Position numbers and translations under genes: made by a program. Below the pieces are notes generated by a model. That model was not told the origin of the DNA, did no database searches, and saw nothing but the letters and a program-made list of their open reading frames with translations. A DNA stretch of 64,000 nt, taken from the NCBI GenBank assembly GCA_016743235.1, contig VRZD01000003.1:1-64000 (forward strand), given 5' to 3'. Shown piece by piece: positions 8,112 to 17,395 of the stretch. The DNA comes from Pantanalinema sp. GBBB05 (GTDB taxonomy: Bacteria; Cyanobacteriota; Cyanobacteriia; Leptolyngbyales; Leptolyngbyaceae). Within the stretch, counting starts at the first letter, position 1. Every line of letters starts with the position of its first letter.

Positions 8112-8720
8112 CACTAAATCGAGCGAAGCGTTAGTTTCACCCTACCGTGACAAACTGACACTTGAAGAGTGATTCAACCAGTTCTATAAACTGGCACAAA
8201 TTCATGCTGAATGATCATTGGCAATTTGTTAGTGATTAGTTAGCACTTCCACTTGCACTCAGCTAAAAACTCAGCCAAAAACTCAGCCAAAATGAACGTA
8301 ATCTTCTGCCATTCTGCAAGATAAGGATTTGTCAAAGTTGGTTGATCGGATGTTCTAAAAGTCCCGTTGCCTACTATGTAAGATTCTCCCCAATCTTCTG
8401 CGAAAAGAGGACTTTACATGAGTTCTCTACTCATAAGCAGATTTAGAATCATCCGCTTATGCCTACGGTGTGCACACAAGTCGAGCCGATCCTCCCCAAC
8501 TCTCGCGCTACGCGTAACGCTAGAAAAAAGGAGGGAGCCGTTCGCGAAGCGTGTGCAAAGCACATACCAAAGATGTTCAAAGTCCCCCTTTTAAGGGGGA
8601 CTTAGGGAGATCGAAGCAGAATTTGTCACTCAATTTAGAAATCCCTACACACCGCAACTTCTTAAGAGCAGTCAGACAGATCAAATCACTCACCCCTTCT
8701 TTTCTTCCAGAGAGCTCGTC
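8112..8720. other. Divergent intergenic region with palindromic repeats
   Basis: Contains short direct repeats of AAAACTCAGCC (8267-8292), a GCGCTACGCGTAACGC palindrome near 8506-8521 followed by TTCGCGAAGCG near 8540, and the palindrome AGTCCCCCTTTTAAGGGGGACT at 8581-8602. These resemble dispersed cyanobacterial repeats. Promoters for both flanking genes must lie here, but none could be assigned. Confidence 0.6.
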
Positions 8721-10652
8721 ATGTCACACGTTTTTATCAACAGCATTGGTCACTTTCTACCCGGAAATCCCATCAGCAATGATCAGATGGAGGATTATTT
8801 AGGCAAGATCAACGATCGTCCCTCTAAGGTCAAAAACCGTATCCTCAAAAGTAATGGCATTCAACAACGCTATTACGCCTTAGATCAACAGCAAAATATC
8901 ACCTATCTGAATCGTCAGATGGCCGCTCATGCCGTTCGAGCTGCCTTATCCCAAGTTAACTTAGAACCCAGCGCGATCGATCTACTCTGCGCCGGAACCA
9001 CCTGGGGTGATGTCTTAGTGCCCAGTTTTGCCAGCATGGTGCATGGCGAATTACCCGAACTCTCTCCGATCGAAATTAGTTCCAGTCACGGCGTGTGTTG
9101 TGCCGGTGTTTCCGCCTTAAAATATGCGGTTTCTCAAGTCAAACTCGGGGAAAAACGTAACGCGATCGCTGTCGCCTCCGAACAACCCTCTCGCCTATTT
9201 CGGCACAGTAACTTTGAAGCCGAATCTTCAATCCAATCCGGACAAACCCTCAGTTTTGATGCTGAATTTCTGCGCTGGATGCTCTCTGATGGCGCTGGCG
9301 CTTTTCTGGTTCAAGATCATCCCAATCCAACTGGACTTAGCTTAAAAGTAGAATGGATTGAACTAATTTCTCACGCTAATGCCTATCCGGTTTGTATGTA
9401 TGCCGGAGCCGGTGATGAGCAAGCTGAAAGAAGTTGGATGACCTACCCTTCCTATGTCGAAGCGGCGCGATCGGGAGCGCTCAATTTACGCCAAAATATT
9501 CGGCTTCTCGACAACGTAATCAAATTAGGCGTCGAAGGTTGGCTGAAACTAATTGAATTAGGTCGCGTCCATCCTGATGAAATTGATTGGCTCCTCTGCC
9601 ACTATTCCTCTCACTTTTTCCGAGGGCAAATTGTCGAACTTTTGGAAAAAGCAGGCTGCATGATTCCAGAATCTAAATGGTTTACTAACCTCTATACACG
9701 CGGCAATACGGGTTGTGCCTCCATCTACCTGATGCTGGAAGAACTTTTCCACTCCGGCAAACTCCAACCCGGTCAGAAAGTCTTCTGTTTCGTTCCCGAA
9801 AGTGGGCGCTTTACTACCGCCTATATGATGCTGACGGTGGTGGGAGATGCAGGAGGTCGGGGAGATAGGGAAGGTCGGGAAGATAGGGAAAGTCGGGAAA
9901 ATATAGCGTCTTTTCTTGCCTCCTCATCTTCCTCACCCTCCTCACCCCCCTCATCCTCCCCATCCCCCTCACCTTCCTCACCTTCCCAAGAGGAACCTGC
10001 TTCTGCCTACCTAGTTCGCCAACTTGCCCTCGTCTGGTTAGAGTTTGAGCGGAAACTCCGATCGGTGCCGATCGTGCGGAAACTGCATCGCGGTGAATTC
10101 ACGATCGAAGATTACCAAGCCTTACTTTGTAACTTACGCCCGCAAGTGGTGGATGGGGCGCGTTGGATAGCCCGTGCTGCTTCCAATATGACCGACTTCC
10201 GGTTGCGATCGACTTTCATTGGTCATGCTCAAGATGAACATCGCGACTTTCAAATGCTAGAGCGTAATTACGTATCCGTCGGTGGATTACTCGAAGACAT
10301 TATCCAGGCGGAGAAGAATGTCGGTAGTGAAGCTTTATCGGCGTTCATCTTTCATCAAGCCTCACGGGAAAATCCGGTAGACCTGATCGGCAGCATGTTT
10401 ATTATTGAAGGCTTGGGCAATCGCTTAGCGGGTCAATGGGCAGAACAAATCAAAACCACCCTAAGTTTGCGGGATGATCAAGTCTCCTTCCTGGGGTATC
10501 ACGCCGCTAATGATGAATCCCACATTGGCAAACTCGACGCCATCATCAATGCCGACTGGATGACGATCGAGATTGCCCATCGCATTGTCAAAACTGCCCA
10601 GGTTACCGCTCGCTTATATTTGCTACAACTCGAAGAAATTCGGGAATCCTAA
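8721..10652 (+). CDS. StlD/DarB-type ketosynthase fused to a haem-oxygenase-like diiron oxidase domain
   Basis: 643 aa. Residues 1-372 form a KASIII-like beta-ketoacyl synthase with a Cys-His-Asn triad: GVCCAG (Cys126/127), LLCHYSSH (His294) and TRGNTG (Asn329). The style (FINSIGHFLPGNPISN, IQQRYYALD) matches the StlD/DarB group, which condenses acyl chains in stilbene and dialkylresorcinol synthesis. After a low-complexity linker (about 376-427), residues 428-643 form an all-helical TenA/haem-oxygenase-like domain with candidate metal ligands: Glu in VWLEFERKL, HAQDEH (502-507), IEGLG (Glu563) and YHAANDESH (594-601). Related diiron enzymes (UndA, SznF type) oxidise or decarboxylate carboxylates. 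Inference: one polypeptide condenses and then oxidises an acyl substrate. The next gene at 10745 is probably a pathway partner. Confidence 0.85.
   Translation: MSHVFINSIGHFLPGNPISNDQMEDYLGKINDRPSKVKNRILKSNGIQQRYYALDQQQNITYLNRQMAAHAVRAALSQVNLEPSAIDLLCAGTTWGDVLVPSFASMVHGELPELSPIEISSSHGVCCAGVSALKYAVSQVKLGEKRNAIAVASEQPSRLFRHSNFEAESSIQSGQTLSFDAEFLRWMLSDGAGAFLVQDHPNPTGLSLKVEWIELISHANAYPVCMYAGAGDEQAERSWMTYPSYVEAARSGALNLRQNIRLLDNVIKLGVEGWLKLIELGRVHPDEIDWLLCHYSSHFFRGQIVELLEKAGCMIPESKWFTNLYTRGNTGCASIYLMLEELFHSGKLQPGQKVFCFVPESGRFTTAYMMLTVVGDAGGRGDREGREDRESRENIASFLASSSSSPSSPPSSSPSPSPSSPSQEEPASAYLVRQLALVWLEFERKLRSVPIVRKLHRGEFTIEDYQALLCNLRPQVVDGARWIARAASNMTDFRLRSTFIGHAQDEHRDFQMLERNYVSVGGLLEDIIQAEKNVGSEALSAFIFHQASRENPVDLIGSMFIIEGLGNRLAGQWAEQIKTTLSLRDDQVSFLGYHAANDESHIGKLDAIINADWMTIEIAHRIVKTAQVTARLYLLQLEEIRES
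9841..9990. repeat. G-rich/C-rich imperfect palindrome inside the ketosynthase-oxidase linker
   Basis: A purine-rich arm (GGTCGGGGAGATAGGGAAGG type, 9853-9900) is followed by a pyrimidine-rich arm (CTCATCTTCCTCACC type, 9921-9988) roughly complementary to it. It encodes the Gly/Arg/Asp/Glu then Ser/Pro linker in frame. Related tracts occur outside genes at 10687-10743, 40797-40860 and 43288-43395. Confidence 0.7.
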
Positions 10653-10744
10653 TCATCAGAACCTTGAGTGATCAATGAACAATAGCTATCGCTCATTGAT
10701 CACTCCCCCACCTTCCCTATCGTCCTTATCTTCCCCCTCCCTCC

Positions 10745-11683
10745 ATGACTCACACCATTATCCCACCGACCCCTCCATCCCCGATCGCCCTGCCCTATCA
10801 ACCAGAACCCCACGATCGCCGCAATCCCAATGCCTGGGATGCCATGTATTTAGATGCGGCGATTCCCGTTGATCCAGTGGCAAAAGCTCACATGATTCGT
10901 GACTTACGGAATTGGACCCGCAATTATTTATTATTGCCAATCAAGTTGGTGGCAAATGTGTCGTTGGGTTTGATTATGACCATTAAACGACTATTGCCAT
11001 TTCAGTTTAGTAACTATTGGCTGATGCATCGATCGGCAGCGTGGTTTCTCAATACTTTCGTATCACCAGAAGCCTGTTATTTAATCGTGCGTCACTTATG
11101 CATCGGTTCCAACGTCGTTAACTTTTTGATTGATAACGGACCTGATCCAACGATCGAGAAATCCCAACTTTATCCGCGCACCGTTGCTGATTTAGCTGAC
11201 AACGCGTTTCTCGAACATGATTTGATTTTGTATAACTTTGTGTTGGACTACGCCAAAGCTCAGCAAGCGAATCCTGATTGGGTGCAGCAAGTCCAGGAAC
11301 GCGGCTTGAATTATGACAGCATTCGCCCGATCGAAATCGATATCGACTTTGATCACCGAGGGTTAAGAATCTTAGATTTAGAATCTGCGATCGAGTTATT
11401 CAAAGTGTTTTATTCGCTTTGTCTCACCAGCGACGAATTTGAACGAGCCGTCCTCTCGCTAGAATTCGATGAAAACTTTGGTTGCTATGTCAGCATCATT
11501 ACCAACGACTACAACTGGAATCATGTGATCACGAACCGTCATCCCTTAGCCCCCGAAAGTCCCTTTGGAGCAGCCCGACGGTTACTGTTACACGGAATTA
11601 TCTCCGAATATTTGCATCGCTATTTAGAAATCCGGCAACAACGAGCAAGCCAAGAAAAATCGCTTACTGCCAAAAGTCAGTGA
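10745..11683 (+). CDS. Conserved hypothetical protein, partner of the ketosynthase-oxidase
   Basis: 312 aa, not assigned to a function. After a Pro-rich N-terminus come [21 protein letters not shown], one amphipathic to hydrophobic helix (about 60-85, [16 protein letters not shown]) and a helical body with [12 protein letters not shown] and [20 protein letters not shown]. No known catalytic triad or cofactor motif is apparent, although several conserved-looking His and Asp/Glu pairs (EHD, DFDHRG) are present. It lies 92 bp downstream of the ketosynthase-oxidase gene on the same strand after a pyrimidine-rich tract, so co-transcription is likely. Its 3' end overlaps the convergent maf gene by 20 bp. 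Confidence 0.8.
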   Translation: MTHTIIPPTPPSPIALPYQPEPHDRRNPNAWDAMYLDAAIPVDPVAKAHMIRDLRNWTRNYLLLPIKLVANVSLGLIMTIKRLLPFQFSNYWLMHRSAAWFLNTFVSPEACYLIVRHLCIGSNVVNFLIDNGPDPTIEKSQLYPRTVADLADNAFLEHDLILYNFVLDYAKAQQANPDWVQQVQERGLNYDSIRPIEIDIDFDHRGLRILDLESAIELFKVFYSLCLTSDEFERAVLSLEFDENFGCYVSIITNDYNWNHVITNRHPLAPESPFGAARRLLLHGIISEYLHRYLEIRQQRASQEKSLTAKSQ

Positions 11684-12290
11684 TGTCGTAATTAAATTCC
11701 GTCAGCATTAATCGCAACAACGGCATACTCAAGCCGATCACATTACTATGACAACCTTCTAAGCGTTCCACAAATGCACCACCTTTGCCTTCCAACGCAA
11801 AGCAACCCGCACAGTTCAATGGTTCGCCTGTTGCGACGTATGCTTCAATCTGGAGATCGCTGATATTAGCGAAATACACCCGCGTCACCTGACATCGCAT
11901 CTGATGCCTAATCTCAGAGCGGCGATCGCTGGGGAGTTCAAACAACGTATGTCCAGTGAATAACTCACCCACTTGTCCCCGCATTTGTTGCCAGCGCGCG
12001 ATCGCCTCCGCCGGATTGGCTGGCTTCCCATGAATCTCGCCCTTGATTGCCAATACAGAATCACACCCCATCACTAACCGAGGTACAGAGGTCGCGGTCT
12101 GATTCAGTTGGTTAGCAATCACTTCCGCTTTCCGCAACGCTAAGGTTTTTACTAACACGGATGGATCTGCGCTTTGGATCTGATCTTCATCAAAATCACT
12201 TGGCAGCACGATCGGTTCAATGCCAACCATTTGCAGCAACTTACGGCGAGCTGGCGAGGCAGAAGCCAGCACAAATTGAGGCAGACTCAT
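11664..12290 (-). CDS. maf: Maf-like nucleoside triphosphate pyrophosphatase
   Basis: 208 aa with the Maf fold signatures: [12 protein letters not shown] at the N-terminus, a CDSVL strand, GKPANPAEA and a [10 protein letters not shown] loop. The family hydrolyses canonical or modified nucleotides (dTTP/UTP or m7GTP, depending on subgroup) and has been linked to septum control. The subgroup cannot be told by eye. It lies 4 bp downstream of the PsbP-like gene, so the two form an operon, and it overlaps the convergent 10745-11683 gene by 20 bp at the stop codons. Confidence 0.93.
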   Translation of the reverse strand: MSLPQFVLASASPARRKLLQMVGIEPIVLPSDFDEDQIQSADPSVLVKTLALRKAEVIANQLNQTATSVPRLVMGCDSVLAIKGEIHGKPANPAEAIARWQQMRGQVGELFTGHTLFELPSDRRSEIRHQMRCQVTRVYFANISDLQIEAYVATGEPLNCAGCFALEGKGGAFVERLEGCHSNVIGLSMPLLRLMLTEFNYDITDFWQ

Positions 12291-12294
12291 GAGT

Positions 12295-12834
12295 TTAGTA
12301 GACAGAGAATGAACGTACAGCTTGTTCTAGGGCTTCCTTCATCTTGTCCCACCGTTGTTCTGTGGTGGACGCATTGAACGTAAACAGCTTGCCATGACTC
12401 ACTGCCACACTGGCTAGATTATGCCGTTGCTGCTCGCCCACTTTTACCGCATATTCCAACAGGTAGTAGGTCTTATCGCCCACTTCCCGCGCCTCAGCAT
12501 TCACCAGTTCCGCTTCCCGTCCCGAACCATCTGGTGCGATCGCATTTTTACCCAACTTGTAACCCACTTCACCTGGATCACCTAAATCCCGCAGCGTCTT
12601 ATCACCGGCTACAGGATTAATCACCACACTGACATTTTCTGTTTGCTCAATAATGTCATGGAACACGACATCCGGTCCCTCTGACACCTGAACTGGCAAC
12701 CAACCATTGGGATACAGAAATTGATAACCAGCCGTAGTGTCTACATAGCTCTTAAATCCAGCCAAATCAGACACACACGCTTGTAGGCTCAAACTGAGCA
12801 CAACCAACAGCATCATTGCAATCCGTTTGAGCAT
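12295..12834 (-). CDS. PsbP-domain lipoprotein (CyanoP)
   Basis: 179 aa. The signal peptide ends in the lipobox LQAC (Cys20), so the mature protein is a thylakoid-lumenal or periplasmic lipoprotein. The PsbP fold is visible from [20 protein letters not shown] through [16 protein letters not shown] and a C-terminal [25 protein letters not shown]. CyanoP is a photosystem II assembly or accessory factor related to plant PsbP. It is first of a two-gene operon with maf (4-bp gap), a pairing that may help coordinate expression but has no obvious functional logic. Confidence 0.92.
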   Translation of the reverse strand: MLKRIAMMLLVVLSLSLQACVSDLAGFKSYVDTTAGYQFLYPNGWLPVQVSEGPDVVFHDIIEQTENVSVVINPVAGDKTLRDLGDPGEVGYKLGKNAIAPDGSGREAELVNAEAREVGDKTYYLLEYAVKVGEQQRHNLASVAVSHGKLFTFNASTTEQRWDKMKEALEQAVRSFSVY

Positions 12835-12967
12835 GTCTCCCTTTCCCGTTCGCCGTTTTCTTCGGATACGATAAATTCATCACACCTAAAAGGTGAGCCA
12901 CTGCTCACCCCTAGCGCTTCTTATTGTCCCATCTTGGCGATCGAACGACCAAATCAACTCCAGATTC

Positions 12968-14452
12968 TTACCGAGCATCACCGATCGTGGTATCGGATAA
13001 GGTTCTGACGGTCAATACCTGGGGCGGAGTCGAATCAGGTGGGTAAATGAAGTCAACTTGCACTTCCCGTTGGCTATTTCCAGGAATATTTAACTTGATT
13101 AAGGGTTCGCCTTCCTGCCCCCGCTGTTGCACGAGATGAATATACCGGGTCTGAAGCACTCCCCGTTCATCTTTATAGCGAACTCGCACCGGTCCCCGGA
13201 AAAACACCCGATTCTCAGGTGGCTTAAAAAATAGTAGACCTCCCCGATTATTGTCTTGCTTCACTGGAGTTTGAATCGCTAAAGCAACCGTCTGTGACTG
13301 TTTCGTTGAGTTTTTCAACGGTAAGGTTAGGCTATATTGCACCCCGTAATTACCATTCGCCTGATACGCTGTATCAGGATAGCGGACTAGCATTTGGGCA
13401 CTCTGCACCTGACCCGTTCCCAAGGTTCCCCGATATAAAGTACTGATGCCATAGGAGAAAGCTTTACCCCGTTGCGGAATGCTCAGGTGATCCACCTTAG
13501 GGCTATCCGTTAGCTTGGCTTGCCACTGTGATCCCATAGCCACCCCAGCAACACGACCATAGAAAACCCGCTCAATCACCGACTTGGTTTGACTGGAACC
13601 TGTGGGCATAGGAGTGGGAGGGATATCCCGTGGTCCTGCTAAGCCGCCATTGACCAGTAAGGTTTGCCATTCATCTAGGGTAGGGACTCGCTCACCACCA
13701 TCGGGATTACGAGGCGCAAACATCGCCAGATTGGCAAGATAGACAGGACCACTACTCTGTAAGCGTAGTAAGGTCGATCGCCCATTCGATGAAGGAGCCA
13801 CATTGCCTACAGGAATAGGAAGATTCATTAACATCTGAGCTTGCTGCGGTGGAATCAATAACAGCGGGGACCAACTCCGCCGTCCTCGCAGTAAATCATT
13901 AACCACCCGACTGCCAGGTCCTGCATACACCGTACCCAGCGGATCCTCCACAAATGGAGGCAAACTAGTAAACAGGGCATCCGGGCGAGTCAGGTAACTC
14001 GCACCTTGTAATACATCAATCCTGATCGGCTGATTAGTCGGGTTATAAACCAATACCCCTTGAAATAACGTCCTCGTCTCGCTAGCCGATCGAGCGCGGG
14101 CAATATGATGAGAAAACAGATCAAACCGTCCTTGAAACGGAAAGTTCAGGTGAGCAGAGGGCACCAACTTTCCTTGGGGAGGAAAGGTCGAAAGCAGAAT
14201 CCCTTCTGTCTGTACGATTTCTGGACTATTACTGTTAAAGACAGGAACCGCGTCCAGCTTACCGGGAAGCGGACGAACTTCTTGCGGATGAAAGACTTCC
14301 TGAACCGGGAGCTGCTCCTGGGGAGGCAGTTGTTCTGGCGGCAAAACCAGTTCTTGAGGAGGGGTGGCTCTTCTAGAGGGGACTGAAGCCGGCGACGGAG
14401 CCGGAACTGGCATAACTTGTGCAAGTGTAACAACTGAAAACAGCGACAGCAT
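12968..14452 (-). CDS. DUF3370 family secreted protein
   Basis: 494 aa with a short hydrophobic N-terminus (MLSLFSVVTLAQ), then a Pro/Gln-rich segment (about 13-55). The DUF3370-type body begins at PQEVRPLPGKLDAVPVFNSN. It is rich in beta-strand-like segments, with DQLLRGRR-like loops and VRYKDERG, and has no catalytic motif that I recognise. Cyanobacterial homologues are unannotated exported proteins; an envelope role is inferred from the signal-like start. It is monocistronic, with a 0.7-kb AT-rich region upstream. Confidence 0.82.
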   Translation of the reverse strand: MLSLFSVVTLAQVMPVPAPSPASVPSRRATPPQELVLPPEQLPPQEQLPVQEVFHPQEVRPLPGKLDAVPVFNSNSPEIVQTEGILLSTFPPQGKLVPSAHLNFPFQGRFDLFSHHIARARSASETRTLFQGVLVYNPTNQPIRIDVLQGASYLTRPDALFTSLPPFVEDPLGTVYAGPGSRVVNDLLRGRRSWSPLLLIPPQQAQMLMNLPIPVGNVAPSSNGRSTLLRLQSSGPVYLANLAMFAPRNPDGGERVPTLDEWQTLLVNGGLAGPRDIPPTPMPTGSSQTKSVIERVFYGRVAGVAMGSQWQAKLTDSPKVDHLSIPQRGKAFSYGISTLYRGTLGTGQVQSAQMLVRYPDTAYQANGNYGVQYSLTLPLKNSTKQSQTVALAIQTPVKQDNNRGGLLFFKPPENRVFFRGPVRVRYKDERGVLQTRYIHLVQQRGQEGEPLIKLNIPGNSQREVQVDFIYPPDSTPPQVLTVRTLSDTTIGDAR

Positions 14453-15146
14453 GAGCAGATTTGATCAGTCTTTCGACGACTACGGCTGAGTTTGAGTACG
14501 GAATCAAAAAGAGCGTATTTAAAGCGACCTCGTTGACGTGATAACCCTGATCATCCTACAAGCAATTGACCAAAGAATTGCAGTAGAAATCGTTGTGTGA
14601 ATAAACTACCAAAATAGCAAACTAATTTGCCGCAATTGGGAGCATTTTGCTAAAGATGTCCGTCTAAAGAGAATATTGCTGACGAGAGGTAGATAAATAT
14701 TATGCATTTAGTATTCCCTGCAAAAAATAAAGTAGAACGTCATCAGACTCATTCCTCCAGACAGAAGCTAGATCAGGGTAGTTTGCAGTAATGTAATCAT
14801 CTAATCGGTACGATCGAGCTTGCTAAGCTCTCGAAGCTGGTACCATGGCTATCTCAGGCGCCTTGTGATTGTGGAGCAAACTTGCCCAGTTATGGATCCT
14901 AACCCTGTTGGCATGAGTTAAATGCCAGCATGAGAGTTGAATTCATCTAAATAACTTATCGGTTACACCCCAAAACGTTATGCAATTTTTTTTGGCGGAA
15001 AAACTTGACAAATCAAGAATCATCTCGTAAAAGTCAAATACCTTAAGTCGAAGAAACCGCTCCAGTCAGTAGATGCTTCATGCCAGATTACAGTTAAACG
15101 CCGTAACTCATCCACCCTTCAACGGTTGTTAGAACAAAGAATTTTT
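14453..15146. other. AT-rich intergenic region between DUF3370 and MORN genes
   Basis: Divergent promoter region. A TTGACA at 15005-15010 with a weak TAAAAG 17 bp downstream could serve the MORN gene. A 29-codon frame at 14702-14791 (MHLVFPAKNKVERHQTH..) has a GAGAGGT upstream but is too short to call. No tRNA or riboswitch was recognised. Confidence 0.4.
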
Positions 15147-15878
15147 ATGTTGACTCGCATCACTCAACACATTGGAACCGTATTCCTGGTTACAACCAGT
15201 ATTTATGTTACCAGTTACATCGTGCCTCTCAATTCGGCCTCAGCGAATCAACCGCTCCTCATCGCTGCCGACTACTGTCAGGGAAAAACTCGCGAGGGGC
15301 AGATTGACGGTCGTGGGACTTGTGCTTTTCCCAGCGGCAACCGCTACGAGGGGGAGATGCACTACGGACGACGACAAGGACAGGGAACCTTTACGTTTAG
15401 TGATGGCACCCGATGCAGTGGCATCTTTCAAAATGATTTGCTGAATGGTCAAGGGTCGTGTTTGTTCCCCAGTGGCAACCGTTACGACGGCAATTTTTGG
15501 AATGGGCAACGACAGGGTAGAGGTACGTTTACCTTCACGAATGGCACTCGTTGCGAAGGAATGTTCCAAAATGACCTGCTGAACGGATTTGGCGTCTGTT
15601 CATACCCAAGTGGCAATCGTTATGAAGGCACTTTTTTAGATAGCAAGAAGCAAGGGCGCGGCGCGTTAACCCTGGCAAATGGGGTACGTTGCGAAGGAGA
15701 GTTTATCAATGACGTGCTGAATAGCTTTGGCATTTGCCGGTTTCCCAATGGCGATCGCTATGAAGGTGGCTTCCGCGAAGGTCGGCAGAATGGTCGAGGG
15801 ACTTATTTCTTTGCTGATGGAACCCAGCTAGAAGGGATTTGGAATGGTGGACGCTTCCAGCAGAGCCGCACGAATTAA
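15147..15878 (+). CDS. Secreted MORN-repeat protein
   Basis: 243 aa from the ATG at 15147; a TTG at 15126 is the alternative. An N-terminal hydrophobic signal (about 8-33, ending near SASA) is followed by eight or so consecutive MORN motifs of about 23 aa. They alternate between RYEG.F and GRGTF.F..GTRCEG forms. Cysteines recur once per pair of repeats (YCQGK, GTCAF, TRCSG, GSCLF), which is unusual and could form disulfides outside the cytoplasm. MORN repeats bind membranes or partners in other proteins; the role here is unknown. The gene stands alone. Confidence 0.85.
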   Translation: MLTRITQHIGTVFLVTTSIYVTSYIVPLNSASANQPLLIAADYCQGKTREGQIDGRGTCAFPSGNRYEGEMHYGRRQGQGTFTFSDGTRCSGIFQNDLLNGQGSCLFPSGNRYDGNFWNGQRQGRGTFTFTNGTRCEGMFQNDLLNGFGVCSYPSGNRYEGTFLDSKKQGRGALTLANGVRCEGEFINDVLNSFGICRFPNGDRYEGGFREGRQNGRGTYFFADGTQLEGIWNGGRFQQSRTN

Positions 15879-16024
15879 GGATCTAGCCACCAGATCATTG
15901 CAGTTCATTAAGCGAATTCAACTAGTTTATTGCTGTTTGTAAGGATCACTGTATCTTGCAATATCTCATCCTTTAGACTGATCCTCGATCCAAAGGTTCT
16001 TGCTTTAAAGGTCTTGAGTTTGTA

Positions 16025-16345
16025 ATGCTTCAGCTTTCCTGGCACACAGCTTTAACTATCCTGTCCTTCTTTGCAGCGATCGCTGGAGTAGCGATCTTAT
16101 TGAGCGATCAACAGAAACATCGCACCTATAGTGAAGCCACCGATCGCTTACTATTCCTAAGTAGCTTTGCTTATTGGTTAGTATATTGTGCTGCAACGGG
16201 AGCACAAACCCTGATTGCCCAGGAATGGGAAGTTATGCTCCTGAGCGCCAAACTAACCGCTGTCATCTCTTATCTATTAGCGGCTACTAGTGTTCTCAGC
16301 CTACCCTTGCATCGCTTCGCAACCCGGCAACCGGAAGAAAGCTAA
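16025..16345 (+). CDS. Small membrane protein of unknown function
   Basis: 106 aa with three predicted membrane helices: ALTILSFFAAIAGVAILL, LLFLSSFAYWLVYCAATGA and AKLTAVISYLLAATSVLSL. The loops are short and there is no signature I know. The start ATG at 16025 is preceded by GTTTGTA without a clear ribosome-binding site. It converges with the DUF2103 gene, with 4 bp between the stops. Confidence 0.7.
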   Translation: MLQLSWHTALTILSFFAAIAGVAILLSDQQKHRTYSEATDRLLFLSSFAYWLVYCAATGAQTLIAQEWEVMLLSAKLTAVISYLLAATSVLSLPLHRFATRQPEES

Positions 16346-16349
16346 GTCG

Positions 16350-16649
16350 TTAACGAGATTTGATTACCTGAGCGATCGCGGCTTCCAACGGCGTTTTCTC
16401 TAAATCGGTTACGACAAAGACTTCCTGGACTGTCTTACCCTGACGGGCAATTAACTTAAACCCGCCCCGAATCGGCACAGAAACTTTTAAGTGCAACTTC
16501 GGGGCATGGGCCCGTACCGAGCCAATTACCCCAGGGGTAATGGTTTTAATACCATGCTGCTTGGTCAGGCGATCGAGAATCGCGATCAGCCCCGGAATAT
16601 GAGTTGAGTGATTGAGGACTAATCGCCCACTAGAAGAAGATTGGCTCAT
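16350..16649 (-). CDS. DUF2103 family protein
   Basis: 99 aa with the DUF2103 pattern: GRLVLNHSTHIPGLI, ITPGVIGSV, LKVSVPIRGGFKLIAR and ARQGKTVQEVFVVT. This small basic protein family is shared by cyanobacteria and archaea and was suggested to bind metal or nucleic acid; no experiment fixes its job as far as I know. It lies 10 bp downstream of clpS in the same direction, so it is probably co-transcribed. Confidence 0.88.
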   Translation of the reverse strand: MSQSSSSGRLVLNHSTHIPGLIAILDRLTKQHGIKTITPGVIGSVRAHAPKLHLKVSVPIRGGFKLIARQGKTVQEVFVVTDLEKTPLEAAIAQVIKSR

Positions 16650-16659
16650 GGGTATGCTC

Positions 16660-16986
16660 CTAAGCGGCTTCTAAAGGAGCCATTGTTAATCCTTCCATGC
16701 CTAATTGCATGTGATACAATTCTGCCTGCTCCTGCGGTCCGACCCAGACGACCGCTTGCCCTTCGTGGTGAATTTTATCTGCCAACTTCCAGGCATGATC
16801 AGGGTTCATGCCAGGGATGTAGCGAACCAAGCAGTTCACCACATGCTCGAAGGTGTTGAAGTCGTCGTTTAGAACGATCACTTTAAAGTTGGGATACTGC
16901 TGGCGAACTGTTTGACTAGACCGTTCAGGAGCAACGGTAGGGGAGGTCGCCATTCCATAAAATCTCGCTGAGAGTGTCATCGCCAT
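16660..16986 (-). CDS. clpS: ClpS protease adaptor
   Basis: 108 aa. The core has VIVLNDDFNTFEHVVNCL, with the D-D-x-N-T-x-x-H pattern that lines the N-degron pocket, and the A..H.EG segment (IHHEGQAVVWVG). ClpS delivers N-end-rule substrates to ClpC/ClpA. An N-terminal extension of about 25 residues precedes the core. ATGs at 16986, 16980 and 16953 are all possible starts, and the longest is used. It is followed by the DUF2103 gene. Confidence 0.94.
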   Translation of the reverse strand: MAMTLSARFYGMATSPTVAPERSSQTVRQQYPNFKVIVLNDDFNTFEHVVNCLVRYIPGMNPDHAWKLADKIHHEGQAVVWVGPQEQAELYHMQLGMEGLTMAPLEAA

Positions 16987-17395
16987 CCGGAAAGTGCTTA
17001 AGGGATCTTAATAGAAATTTGAGTTTAGATCTAATCCTAACTTACCTAACCTCCCAGTCAGCCCTTTACTATTTTCTGATTAAAAATATTTTTGAAGGGT
17101 AGGATTCTGCCATCGCTAAAGCTGCTCAGGACACACTTAACAGCAGCTTTTAACAAAGCAATCTACCGAATTGCGGACGAAATAGGGGCTAAATATAGCT
17201 AGCTAATGCTTAGTTCAAAATCAACCTAAATTTCGGCAAATTGAGAAATTTTTAGAAACCTGACGATCGTTTGCTCCTAATCAAACGCTCAGTGTACAAG
17301 TTGAGTGGGCAGGCTCATAAGCTGACTTGTCTGATGAGTAATCAAACGTTTTTTCTAAACCAAATTCGCTAAATCAAATATTAGGAGCCTTAATC
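16987..17395. other. Intergenic region upstream of the iron porin
   Basis: About 410 AT-rich bases between divergent clpS and the porin. The hairpin AAAGCTGCT (17118-17126) and AGCAGCTTTT (17142-17151) could be a leader terminator or attenuator. The porin has a good ribosome-binding site (AGGAGCC, 8 bases before ATG). No regulator box could be assigned with confidence. Confidence 0.4.

Noticed and set aside
8239..8266. CIRCE-like TTAGCACTT...CTCAGCTAA upstream of the ketosynthase-oxidase gene
   Set aside because: The second arm should be GAGTGCTAA; here it is CTCAGCTAA and does not pair, so it is not a real HrcA site.
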